Shown one piece after another: positions 1 through 5,996 of a stretch of DNA of 6,113 nucleotides. A program made the translations under genes and the position numbers. Below the pieces are notes generated by a model. The model did not search any database, was not told the origin of the DNA, and was given only the letters and a program-made list of their open reading frames with translations. Source of the DNA: Flavobacterium psychrophilum (GTDB lineage Bacteria; Bacteroidota; Bacteroidia; Flavobacteriales; Flavobacteriaceae); contig CAMBOW010000092.1 of the NCBI GenBank assembly GCA_945869365.1, positions 1 to 6,113 of the forward strand, read 5' to 3'. Within the stretch, counting starts at the first letter, position 1. Every line of letters begins with the position of its first letter.

Positions 1-26
1 ACCCTACCACGATTCAAAAGTAGGGT
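1..26. repeat. Inverted repeat at left edge
   Basis: A perfect 7-bp inverted repeat: ACCCTAC at 1-7 pairs with GTAGGGT at 20-26 around a 12-base spacer. On the + strand it is not followed by a T run, so it is a poor intrinsic terminator in that direction. The left side is cut by the window, so the arms may extend further. It could be a regulator-binding site or the end of an upstream transcription unit; the sequence does not decide. Confidence 0.4.
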
Positions 27-129
27 TGCTATTTGACAAATCAAAAAGTACCTATACCGTGGGGTTAACCTACGCCTATTAATCACAAAATAGCGCGATA
101 ATTTTCAGCCTTATTTTAGAATTTATCCT

Positions 130-137
130 TATTTTTG
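130..137 (+). promoter_or_regulatory. Probable -7 promoter element of lpdA
   Basis: TATTTTTG matches the Bacteroidota primary sigma factor -7 consensus TAnnTTTG. It lies 45 bases before the lpdA start, which predicts a leader of roughly 35-40 bases. No clear TTG -33 element sits about 19 bases upstream, so the match rests on the -7 box alone. The rest of 1-181 holds no gene: a minus-strand reading frame there runs into lpdA and has no family features. Confidence 0.5.
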
Positions 138-181
138 GGCTGCCAAAAAGCACATAAACTAAATCAAAAAATACAATCAAT

Positions 182-1570
182 ATGAAATACGATATCATCG
201 TTTTAGGAAGCGGACCCGGCGGATATGTTACTGCCATACGTGCCTCACAATTGGGTTTTAAAGTAGCTGTTGTAGAAAAAGAAAGCTTGGGTGGCGTTTG
301 CCTCAACTGGGGCTGTATCCCAACCAAAGCGCTGTTAAAATCGGCGCAAGTGTTTGATTATCTAAAACACGCTTCCGATTACGGACTCACGGTATCTTCT
401 TTTGACAAAGACTTCAATGCCGTGGTAGCACGAAGCCGAAATGTAGCCGATGGCATGAGCAAAGGCGTGCAGTTTTTGATGAAAAAAAATAAAATTGACG
501 TGATTGAGGGCTACGGCACCTTGAAAACAGGCAAAAAAGTAGACGTAAAAGCCGCCGACGGAAAAACCACCGAATATAGCGCTGATCATATCATTATCGC
601 AACAGGAGCTCGTTCACGTGAGTTGCCGAATTTGCCGCAAGATGGCAAAAAAGTAATTGGGTATCGCAAAGCAATGACCTTGGAAGCACAACCCAAATCT
701 ATGATTATAGTAGGATCAGGAGCAATTGGTGTGGAATTTGCCCATTTTTACAACTCGATGGGAACTGATGTAACGATTGTAGAGTTCATGCCTAATATTG
801 TTCCGGTAGAAGACGAAGACATCTCTAAACAAATGGAGCGCTCCATGAAAAAAGCCGGCGTAAAAATCATGACCAACTCAAGTGTAGAACGCATTGACAC
901 CAGTGGATCAGGCGTGAAAGCTTATGTAAAAACAGCCAAAGGCGAAGAAGTACTCGAAGCAGATATGCTGTTGTCGGCCGTAGGAATTAAAACGAACATC
1001 GAAAATATCGGATTAGAAGCCATAGGCATTGCCACCGACAAAGACAAGATTTTAGTAAACGCCTACAACCAAACCAATGTACCGGGTTATTATGCCATTG
1101 GCGATGTAACTCCAGGTCAAGCCTTAGCTCACGTGGCCTCGGCCGAAGGTATTAACTGTGTGGAGAAAATTGCCGGTTTGCATGTAGATCCGATTGATTA
1201 TGGAAATATTCCCGGTTGTACCTATGCAACTCCCGAAATTGCTTCGGTGGGAATGACTGAAAAACAAGCCAAAGAAAAAGGATACGAATTAAAAATTGGG
1301 AAATTCCCTTTTTCTGCGTCAGGGAAAGCCAAAGCTTCAGGCACCTCAGACGGATTTGTAAAAGTGATTTTTGATGCCAAATACGGCGAATGGTTGGGCT
1401 GTCACATGATTGGCGCTGGCGTAACCGATATGATTGCCGAAGCAGTTGTGGCTAGAAAATTAGAAACTACCGGACATGAAATCTTGAAAGCCATTCACCC
1501 ACACCCTACCATGAGTGAGGCGGTAATGGAAGCTGTAGCCGATGCCTATGGTGAAGTGATTCACTTATAA
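182..1570 (+). CDS. lpdA: Dihydrolipoyl dehydrogenase (E3)
   Basis: This is the FAD-dependent E3 subunit that reoxidises dihydrolipoamide with NAD+ for the 2-oxoacid dehydrogenase complexes and/or the glycine cleavage system, in the cytoplasm. The 462-aa length is normal for a full-length E3. Visible in order: FAD-binding GSGPGG at 9-14; redox disulfide C40/C45 in GGVCLNWGC; ATG at 140-142; NAD-binding GSGAIG at 178-183; second FAD motif YYAIGD ending at D308; and the C-terminal dimerisation domain with HPHPTMSE, where H441 and E446 form the usual catalytic His-Glu pair. All key residues are intact. The start follows an AT-rich leader without a Shine-Dalgarno sequence, as is normal in Bacteroidota. 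No E1, E2 or glycine cleavage gene is adjacent, so the partner complex cannot be read from context. The gene appears monocistronic, bounded by the 130-137 promoter box and the 1593-1625 terminator. Confidence 0.97.
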   Translation: MKYDIIVLGSGPGGYVTAIRASQLGFKVAVVEKESLGGVCLNWGCIPTKALLKSAQVFDYLKHASDYGLTVSSFDKDFNAVVARSRNVADGMSKGVQFLMKKNKIDVIEGYGTLKTGKKVDVKAADGKTTEYSADHIIIATGARSRELPNLPQDGKKVIGYRKAMTLEAQPKSMIIVGSGAIGVEFAHFYNSMGTDVTIVEFMPNIVPVEDEDISKQMERSMKKAGVKIMTNSSVERIDTSGSGVKAYVKTAKGEEVLEADMLLSAVGIKTNIENIGLEAIGIATDKDKILVNAYNQTNVPGYYAIGDVTPGQALAHVASAEGINCVEKIAGLHVDPIDYGNIPGCTYATPEIASVGMTEKQAKEKGYELKIGKFPFSASGKAKASGTSDGFVKVIFDAKYGEWLGCHMIGAGVTDMIAEAVVARKLETTGHEILKAIHPHPTMSEAVMEAVADAYGEVIHL

Positions 1571-1592
1571 TACAGTATTCATTTCAATCATA

Positions 1593-1625
1593 AAAAAACT
1601 CCGTTCAATTCGAACGGAGTTTTTT
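1593..1625. terminator. Shared bidirectional intrinsic terminator
   Basis: A perfect 14-bp stem pairs 1593-1606 with 1612-1625 around a 5-base loop. The core is ACTCCGTTC/GAACGGAGT, flanked by six A on the left (1593-1598) and six T on the right (1620-1625). Read from either strand it gives a GC-containing hairpin ending in a U run. It lies 23 bases after the lpdA stop and only 2 bases beyond the stop of the converging membrane protein gene, so it serves both transcripts. Confidence 0.92.
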
Positions 1626-1627
1626 GT

Positions 1628-2740
1628 TTAGTTGAGCAACAAACTAAGCTGAAATTGATTCAAGCACAGTAGCGCTTCTCGAATTCGGCAATCTTTGGCC
1701 TTGAAAAAACTAGAGTTCGAAAGCACTTCGAATTCGCCTTTGGAAAGTTTATCTCTATTGGATAGGATTTCTTTTTTGAACGAATCGACCAATTTCAATT
1801 CTGTTTCCGGAAGTTCATTCACCCAATTATCTTCAATGAACAACTGGTTGGATTCAAAATCGGCAGGCAATTGTGCCATTCCGATAGTGTGTTTTAGTAG
1901 CAACTCTTTTACACTATTTGATTTTTCAAACCAAGCCAAGCTTTCAATTTCGCCTTCGGTTGAAACTGTATCGGCTACTTGTATTTTGGCTAAAGCACTT
2001 AGTTGTTGTTCATATCCAAAATACAAAGAAGTGTACGATAAAGCTTCTTCTGTGGTTGCTCTTGGACTTCTAACCAACGTAATGAGCATCCCGCAACCTA
2101 CTACAATTACGATAGTAGATACTATGGTATTTACTTTGGTGTCGGGATTGCGAATACCTGTAAAGAAATAAATGGGTAAAAACAAAAAAACGATGGCCAA
2201 TAAGGCGCAGACCACAAGCATATTGGCATATGGCCAATGCATCACTTTAAACAAAATCCCCAAACTAATTGACATCCCGGCGGCAATGCCTATTCCGGAG
2301 CTCAATTTTACAGTGGTTGCAGCAGTATCTTTTGCTTTTAGTATAAATACAAGTGGTAAAAAAAGTAAACTAAAAAGCAGAATGCTTACCACTAGCATCA
2401 TCGATGCCCCCGGCCAATGCATAAATTTAAATACCAAGCCCATAACGAGCAATAAAGTGGCAAAACTTCCACTTCGAATCATTGTGTTTTTCATCGCATA
2501 ATAATTTTTAAAGGTTAGTAATTGAATGGTTTCTTTTTCTATTTCGGCCAATTCATCTTGGTAAAACGTAGTGATGACTTGTGCATAATAGTTCTCGAAA
2601 TCACCATCCGGTTCGAGGTTGCGCTCAATAATACAACACACATGATCCAACAGATCGTCCTGCAGTTCAATCCGGCCTATCCCTCGTGCACGAAGGTCTA
2701 AGCGAATGAAATCAAGTTGTATATCAGTAAGCGTATACAT
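1628..2740 (-). CDS. PadR-linked five-helix membrane protein with twin HWP motifs
   Basis: A 370-aa protein of unknown function with three parts. Residues 1-80 are soluble and helical; IELQDDLLDHVCCIIE (24-39) resembles the HAAS-type helical domain often encoded beside PadR regulators (from memory, not searched). Residues 91-223 hold about five transmembrane helices, roughly 91-106, 111-134, 147-166, 171-194 and 205-223. Residues 224-370 are soluble and not recognised. Two near-identical motifs, FKFMHWPGASMM (104-115) and FKVMHWPYANML (164-175), are exactly 60 residues apart, each at the turn between two helices. The motif recalls the GldL gliding-motor membrane hairpin of Bacteroidota. Positive residues before helix 1 and in the 2-3 and 4-5 loops put the N-terminus in the cytoplasm, and the HWP turns and C-terminal domain outside. 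The ATG directly follows the padR TAA stop, implying translational coupling. A stress-sensing or envelope role is only a guess. Confidence 0.85.
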   Translation of the reverse strand: MYTLTDIQLDFIRLDLRARGIGRIELQDDLLDHVCCIIERNLEPDGDFENYYAQVITTFYQDELAEIEKETIQLLTFKNYYAMKNTMIRSGSFATLLLVMGLVFKFMHWPGASMMLVVSILLFSLLFLPLVFILKAKDTAATTVKLSSGIGIAAGMSISLGILFKVMHWPYANMLVVCALLAIVFLFLPIYFFTGIRNPDTKVNTIVSTIVIVVGCGMLITLVRSPRATTEEALSYTSLYFGYEQQLSALAKIQVADTVSTEGEIESLAWFEKSNSVKELLLKHTIGMAQLPADFESNQLFIEDNWVNELPETELKLVDSFKKEILSNRDKLSKGEFEVLSNSSFFKAKDCRIREALLCLNQFQLSLLLN

Positions 2741-3079
2741 TTATAGTATTTGTGGTTTTAGGTCTAATAAAAAACGAAGCGTTTCCATAAATTCGGCTAG
2801 CTCGTTCAGTTTTTCTTCAATTTTTAGCTGGCCATTGCTGCTCAAACTATAGTATTTACGAACCCGTTTGCCAATGTATTCGGTTTCGGTAGTCACCAAT
2901 CCCTCTGCCTCGAGTGCATGCAGAGTAGGATACAAAGCGCCTTCGGTGATTTGAATGCGATTGCCTGTTAACTCTTTTACCCGCTGGGTAATTTCGTACC
3001 CATACATGCGTTTGTTTTGCTCCAATTGTTTCAGCACAATGGTTTTCAAGGTGCCTTTTATTAATTCGGTTGAATACAT
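2741..3079 (-). CDS. PadR family transcriptional regulator
   Basis: A 112-aa protein of the short PadR class (winged-helix domain plus one C-terminal dimerisation helix), typically a repressor of its own operon and a neighbouring membrane protein. Visible: N-terminal helix with LIKGTLKTIVLKQLE (6-20), MYGYEI (25-30), recognition helix EGALYPTLHALEAEGLV (46-62), wing GKRVRKYYSLSSNG (70-83), and the dimerisation helix from about 84. The ATG at 3079 is chosen over an in-frame ATG at 3127 for two reasons. The protein starting MYSTELIKGTLK aligns with the normal PadR N-terminus, and a TAnnTTTG promoter box at 3102-3109 lies inside the longer version. Its TAA is followed at once by the ATG of the membrane protein gene, so the two are one operon. 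The ligand is unknown. Confidence 0.93.
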   Translation of the reverse strand: MYSTELIKGTLKTIVLKQLEQNKRMYGYEITQRVKELTGNRIQITEGALYPTLHALEAEGLVTTETEYIGKRVRKYYSLSSNGQLKIEEKLNELAEFMETLRFLLDLKPQIL

Positions 3080-3101
3080 AGTGTTGTTTGTTAGACTAAC
3101 G

Positions 3102-3109
3102 CAAATATA
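3102..3109 (-). promoter_or_regulatory. Probable -7 promoter element of padR operon
   Basis: On the minus strand this reads TATATTTG, a full match to the Bacteroidota TAnnTTTG -7 consensus, 22 bases before the preferred padR ATG. It predicts a very short leader of about 15 bases. No good TTG -33 element is visible. A self-repressing PadR would be expected to bind here, but no clean palindromic operator could be picked out. Confidence 0.55.
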
Positions 3110-3142
3110 CATAAGAATATTATGCATTAGAGGTTAATGTAT

Positions 3143-3167
3143 AAAAAAAGACCTAAATAAGGTCTTT
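3143..3167 (-). terminator. Intrinsic terminator of the cysteine desulfurase gene
   Basis: AAAGACCT (3147-3154) pairs with AGGTCTTT (3160-3167), giving an 8-bp stem with a 5-base loop. Read on the minus strand, the stem is followed by a run of seven T in all (complement of 3143-3149). It starts 21 bases after the desulfurase stop and lies upstream of the padR promoter box, so it separates the two minus-strand units. Confidence 0.85.
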
Positions 3168-3188
3168 AAATTTTTAATGTGTTAGCTT

Positions 3189-4322
3189 TCAATTGCTTAA
3201 AATGACATTTAATTTATCAATGAAATAATCCACTTCCTCTTTGGTATTAAAATGACTAAAAGATATGCGCAAGGAAGGCTGAAGTTTCTCCTCATCTGAT
3301 AGGATTTCGGCCAGTACATGAGAAGGTTTTGGACTACCCGATTGACAAGCGCTTCCTCTTGAAACGGCAATGCCTTGCATGTCTAAAGCAAATAACAACA
3401 TATCATGTTTATGCGTGGCACAGGGAATTTGCACATTTAGAATTGTGTGTATGCCAGGTGCACTTCCGTTTACTTTGCTATCCGGAAACTGCTTGGCCAA
3501 TTTGGCTATCGCATACTCTTTTAGTGCTGTTATTTGCAAGCTGTGTTGGTCTAATTCGTCGTTAGCTAATTCAAATGCTTTGGCCATGCCTACAATTGCT
3601 GGCACCGCTTCGGTTCCTGGACGTAGGGCTTTTTCTTGTTCGCCACCCAATAATAAAGACTGAACAGGAATTCCTTTTTTAATGTAGACAAACCCAATTC
3701 CTTTTGGCCCATGAAATTTATGTGCACTGGCTACTGCAAAATCAAGGGATGTTACCGAAAAATCTATGTTCAATTTTCCCATAGACTGCACCATATCCGA
3801 ATGAAAATAGGCTTGATGTTGTTGACAAATTCGGCTGGTTTTGGCCAAATCGAGTACCGTGCCAATTTCATTATTTACATGCATTAACGAAACCAAGGTG
3901 GGAATTTCTTGTGACAACAGCCGCACTAAATCGCTGTGATCTACCGAACCATCATCCTTAATTTTCACGAAGTCAAGTTGGATATTATATATTTTTATTA
4001 AATAGTCAAGTGTATGCAATACAGCATGATGCTCAATTTTACTTGAAATTATTCTTTTAATTCCTAAATCGCGAATTGCCGTGGTGAGCACCCAATTATT
4101 CCCTTCGGTTCCACCCGAGGTAAACACAATTTCTGCAGCCGAAACCTTGAGGTGTTTGGCGATGGTTTTTCGCGCCAATTCTAACTTACTCTTCGCTTGC
4201 CTCCCAAACGCATGGGATGAAGAAGGATTGCCGTAATCGTCTGCCATTGCAGGCAGCATTTCCTGGATTACCCTTGGATCTATCGCCGATGTGGACGCAT
4301 TATCAAAATACACTTTTTTCAT
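3189..4322 (-). CDS. Cysteine desulfurase, group I (NifS/IscS-like)
   Basis: A PLP-dependent class V aminotransferase-fold enzyme that takes sulfur from L-cysteine, leaving alanine and a persulfide for Fe-S cluster assembly or tRNA thiolation in the cytoplasm. Visible in its 377 aa: YFDNAST at 5-11; GNPSSSH at 31-37; TSGGTEGNN at 68-76; cofactor-stacking H98 in IEHHA; MHVNNEIG at 148-155; D176 and Q179 in HSDMVQS; Schiff-base K202 in SAHKFHGPKG; RPGTEAV at 234-240; and catalytic C326 in SRGSACQSG, the group I loop rather than the RxGHHCA of SufS. It is some 25 residues shorter than E. coli IscS (about 404 aa), mostly because the C-terminal tail used for scaffold docking is absent. No iscU, suf or tRNA-thiolation gene is adjacent. 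The sulfur acceptor is unknown, so iscS is not assigned as a symbol. It has its own terminator; no clear promoter was found. Confidence 0.93.
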   Translation of the reverse strand: MKKVYFDNASTSAIDPRVIQEMLPAMADDYGNPSSSHAFGRQAKSKLELARKTIAKHLKVSAAEIVFTSGGTEGNNWVLTTAIRDLGIKRIISSKIEHHAVLHTLDYLIKIYNIQLDFVKIKDDGSVDHSDLVRLLSQEIPTLVSLMHVNNEIGTVLDLAKTSRICQQHQAYFHSDMVQSMGKLNIDFSVTSLDFAVASAHKFHGPKGIGFVYIKKGIPVQSLLLGGEQEKALRPGTEAVPAIVGMAKAFELANDELDQHSLQITALKEYAIAKLAKQFPDSKVNGSAPGIHTILNVQIPCATHKHDMLLFALDMQGIAVSRGSACQSGSPKPSHVLAEILSDEEKLQPSLRISFSHFNTKEEVDYFIDKLNVILSN

Positions 4323-4391
4323 AGGTTGTCAGGTTCAATTTTCGAATTGCTATTGTAAAGAAAATTGATTGCTAGTTGTGAATTATTATTC

Positions 4392-4399
4392 TATTTTTG
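4392..4399 (+). promoter_or_regulatory. Probable -7 promoter element of lipoprotein gene
   Basis: TATTTTTG matches the TAnnTTTG -7 consensus and is the same octamer as the box before lpdA. It lies 64 bases before the preferred ATG at 4464, predicting a leader of about 55-60 bases. TTG triplets lie upstream at 4376 and 4365, but neither at the usual 19-base spacing. The 141-base region 4323-4463 is divergent and must also hold the desulfurase promoter, which could not be identified. Confidence 0.5.
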
Positions 4400-4463
4400 C
4401 GAGGCTAAAGTACAAATTAACTGCCACTTTTTGTATTCTATCCCCTCAACACCCTTGCCGATT

Positions 4464-5441
4464 ATGAAAAAACTATTGCTTTCTCTTTGTTCTATTGCGC
4501 TACTCAACAGCTGCGACGATGGTGATTTAACCCTAGAAACCATCAATTTTGACAGTGCCATTGCACAAGAATGCAGTTTAAACAATGTAGTTTATAAAAT
4601 AAATGGCAACCAATTGTTACTTATTGAAATTCCCGCAACTAGTCTGCCTTTTGAAAATAAAATTGGCGATAAAACTTTTACTATAAATTCCAACAACAAA
4701 GTGATTTACCGCGGCTATAACAACACCGTGAGTTCTGCCAGTATTTGCTCCACGATTCCATCCGCAAGCCCTTCGGTTACCGAAGAATGGAACGCCATTG
4801 CAGGAACAATTTCTATACAGACCACAGCTATTTACAGCGCCGCAAACGCGCTTACAGGCGCAATAAAAATTATCAAATACCGTCACGCAATTACCTTCAA
4901 CAACATCACGTTTGCCAAATCCAACGGCAACCAAATCTACGAAACATTTGTATTTGGCGACTACGACACCAACGCCACTGCGCTGCCCATGAATTTCAAT
5001 CCAGATTCGATTCAGTTGTGCAGCAATGGCAATACCTTGTACAACGCGCAAAATGGTGGCATCGAAGGGTTATTTATCCAGAATTTATCGAGTACCTTAT
5101 TGGACACTTCCGTGCTAGGAACAGCCAAAACGGCACTCATTAACACCAACAACGAAAACCTATTAACCTATCGCCTATTCAGTTTGGCATTAACTTTAGG
5201 AGGGAATTCATCCTATTTTTGTACTTCTCCTCTTCCAGAAAACCCATTGGTTAAAGAAGAATGGACCGGACAAGCTGGCGTTTCCAACACCAGCGGAATT
5301 ATCGAAGTGACCACAAGCACCAATGGCAGCGGATTTTCACACAGCATACACCTGAAAAGTGTTACGTTTACCAATCCATTAGCCGGAAGTACCTTTTATT
5401 ATGGTGACGACATCCTGATTGGGACATTGCTCACCAATTAG
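4464..5441 (+). CDS. Putative surface lipoprotein with duplicated module
   Basis: A 325-aa protein of unknown function. It begins with a lipoprotein signal peptide: KK at 2-3, hydrophobic stretch to about 14, and lipobox LNSC with the lipidated cysteine at 17. The following DDGD is acidic, and in Bacteroidota acidic residues just after this cysteine can direct lipoproteins to the outer surface. The mature part is rich in Asn, Ser and Thr and looks mostly beta-strand. It consists of two diverged copies of one module, about 37-168 and 186-317. Paired landmarks are C37/C186, C95/C253, EEW 107-109/265-267 followed by AG, and F-x-N-x-TF-like and FGD/YGD endings. The ATG at 4464 is chosen because it begins the signal peptide; a longer in-frame reading from a TTG at 4365 would cross the 4392-4399 promoter box and spoil the signal. 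It ends six bases from the converging Smr gene, with no terminator visible between. No transport or enzyme motif was recognised. Confidence 0.82.
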   Translation: MKKLLLSLCSIALLNSCDDGDLTLETINFDSAIAQECSLNNVVYKINGNQLLLIEIPATSLPFENKIGDKTFTINSNNKVIYRGYNNTVSSASICSTIPSASPSVTEEWNAIAGTISIQTTAIYSAANALTGAIKIIKYRHAITFNNITFAKSNGNQIYETFVFGDYDTNATALPMNFNPDSIQLCSNGNTLYNAQNGGIEGLFIQNLSSTLLDTSVLGTAKTALINTNNENLLTYRLFSLALTLGGNSSYFCTSPLPENPLVKEEWTGQAGVSNTSGIIEVTTSTNGSGFSHSIHLKSVTFTNPLAGSTFYYGDDILIGTLLTN

Positions 5442-5447
5442 TTTACC

Positions 5448-5996
5448 TTATTTCTTTTGCTTAAAACCAACCTCTGTGGCGCCTTGGCCATATTTTTGGT
5501 AGTTGGCATCCTGAAAATAAACCTCCTCATACCTGCCAAGCATAAAATCTAATTCGGATTTTAAAACTCCTTCGCCTACCCCATGAATAAATATGATTTT
5601 TGGAATGCGGTTTCGAATGGCAAATTCTACATGCCGTTTGGCGGTTTCCATTTGCAGATTCAAGATCTCATAATTGCTCATGTGTCGCCAACGTTGCACT
5701 AATTTTTCGATGTGTAAATCAAATTCTGGCGCTGGAATTACGGCAGATGTTTTGAACGCAACGGGGTTTTGCTTGCGCTTTACCGTTTCTTTTTCAGCTT
5801 TTATAGTAGCTGAATTAAAACTTTTCATTTTATTATCTAACTCACTGGAATTGTTTATTTTAATCAATTCTTTGACAAAATAAGTCATCACAAAACCGTC
5901 GGTAGTTTCTACCGTAATTTGGTCGTTTTCGCAACGCAGCACTACGCCTTCATAGGCGTCATCCAACACCGCTACTCGATCGCCTGGCTTAAACAT
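5448..5996 (-). CDS. Smr (MutS2 C-terminal-like) domain protein with KOW/SH3-like N-terminus
   Basis: A 182-aa protein. Residues 1-46 form a small beta domain of KOW/SH3 type beginning MFKPGDRVAVLDD; 47-88 are a Lys- and Ser-rich linker; 90-180 are an Smr domain. Smr landmarks are EFDLHIE (91-97, the family's DLHG motif with Ile for Gly), FIHGVGEGVLKSEL (136-149) and YGQGATEV (169-176, in place of the usual GGxGAT-V). Smr domains act as nucleases or RNA/DNA binders, for example MutS2 on branched DNA or collided ribosomes and SmrB on mRNA at collided ribosomes. The catalytic-type Asp93 and His95 are present, so nuclease activity is plausible but not shown. The protein lacks the MutS-type ATPase. 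This architecture matches what Bacteroidota annotations call DUF2027/Smr (from memory). The start overlaps the upstream gene's end by 8 bp, so the two are co-transcribed. Confidence 0.88.
   Translation of the reverse strand: MFKPGDRVAVLDDAYEGVVLRCENDQITVETTDGFVMTYFVKELIKINNSSELDNKMKSFNSATIKAEKETVKRKQNPVAFKTSAVIPAPEFDLHIEKLVQRWRHMSNYEILNLQMETAKRHVEFAIRNRIPKIIFIHGVGEGVLKSELDFMLGRYEEVYFQDANYQKYGQGATEVGFKQKK

Noticed and set aside
1..26. The left-edge inverted repeat as an intrinsic terminator or CRISPR repeat
   Set aside because: No T run follows on the + strand, the loop is long (12 bases), and there is only one copy with no spacer array.
79..589. Minus-strand frames at 79-327 and 362-589 opposite the lpdA region
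   Set aside because: They overlap a clear lpdA gene and its leader, and their translations show no family motifs.
1695..2501. Two + strand reading frames (1695-2171 and 2172-2501) lying end to end opposite the membrane protein gene
   Set aside because: They are antisense to a well-supported gene, show no domain features, and lie on a strand with no promoter box found. Their abutting ends are a coincidence of composition.
3329..3663. + strand frames opposite the cysteine desulfurase
   Set aside because: They are shadows of the desulfurase coding strand with cysteine-rich, unrecognisable translations.
4365..4463. Longer N-terminus of the lipoprotein from a TTG start
   Set aside because: It would bury the lipoprotein signal peptide 33 residues inside the protein and cross the probable promoter.
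4323..4463. A desulfurase promoter at CAAATTAA (4413-4420, minus strand TTAATTTG)
   Set aside because: It differs from TAnnTTTG at the second base and would give a leader of roughly 85 bases overlapping the divergent gene's leader; too weak to call.
4617..5143. Frames on both strands inside the lipoprotein gene (4617-5051 minus, 4745-5143 plus)
   Set aside because: The lipoprotein frame has a signal peptide and an internal protein repeat; these frames have neither and are compositional by-products.
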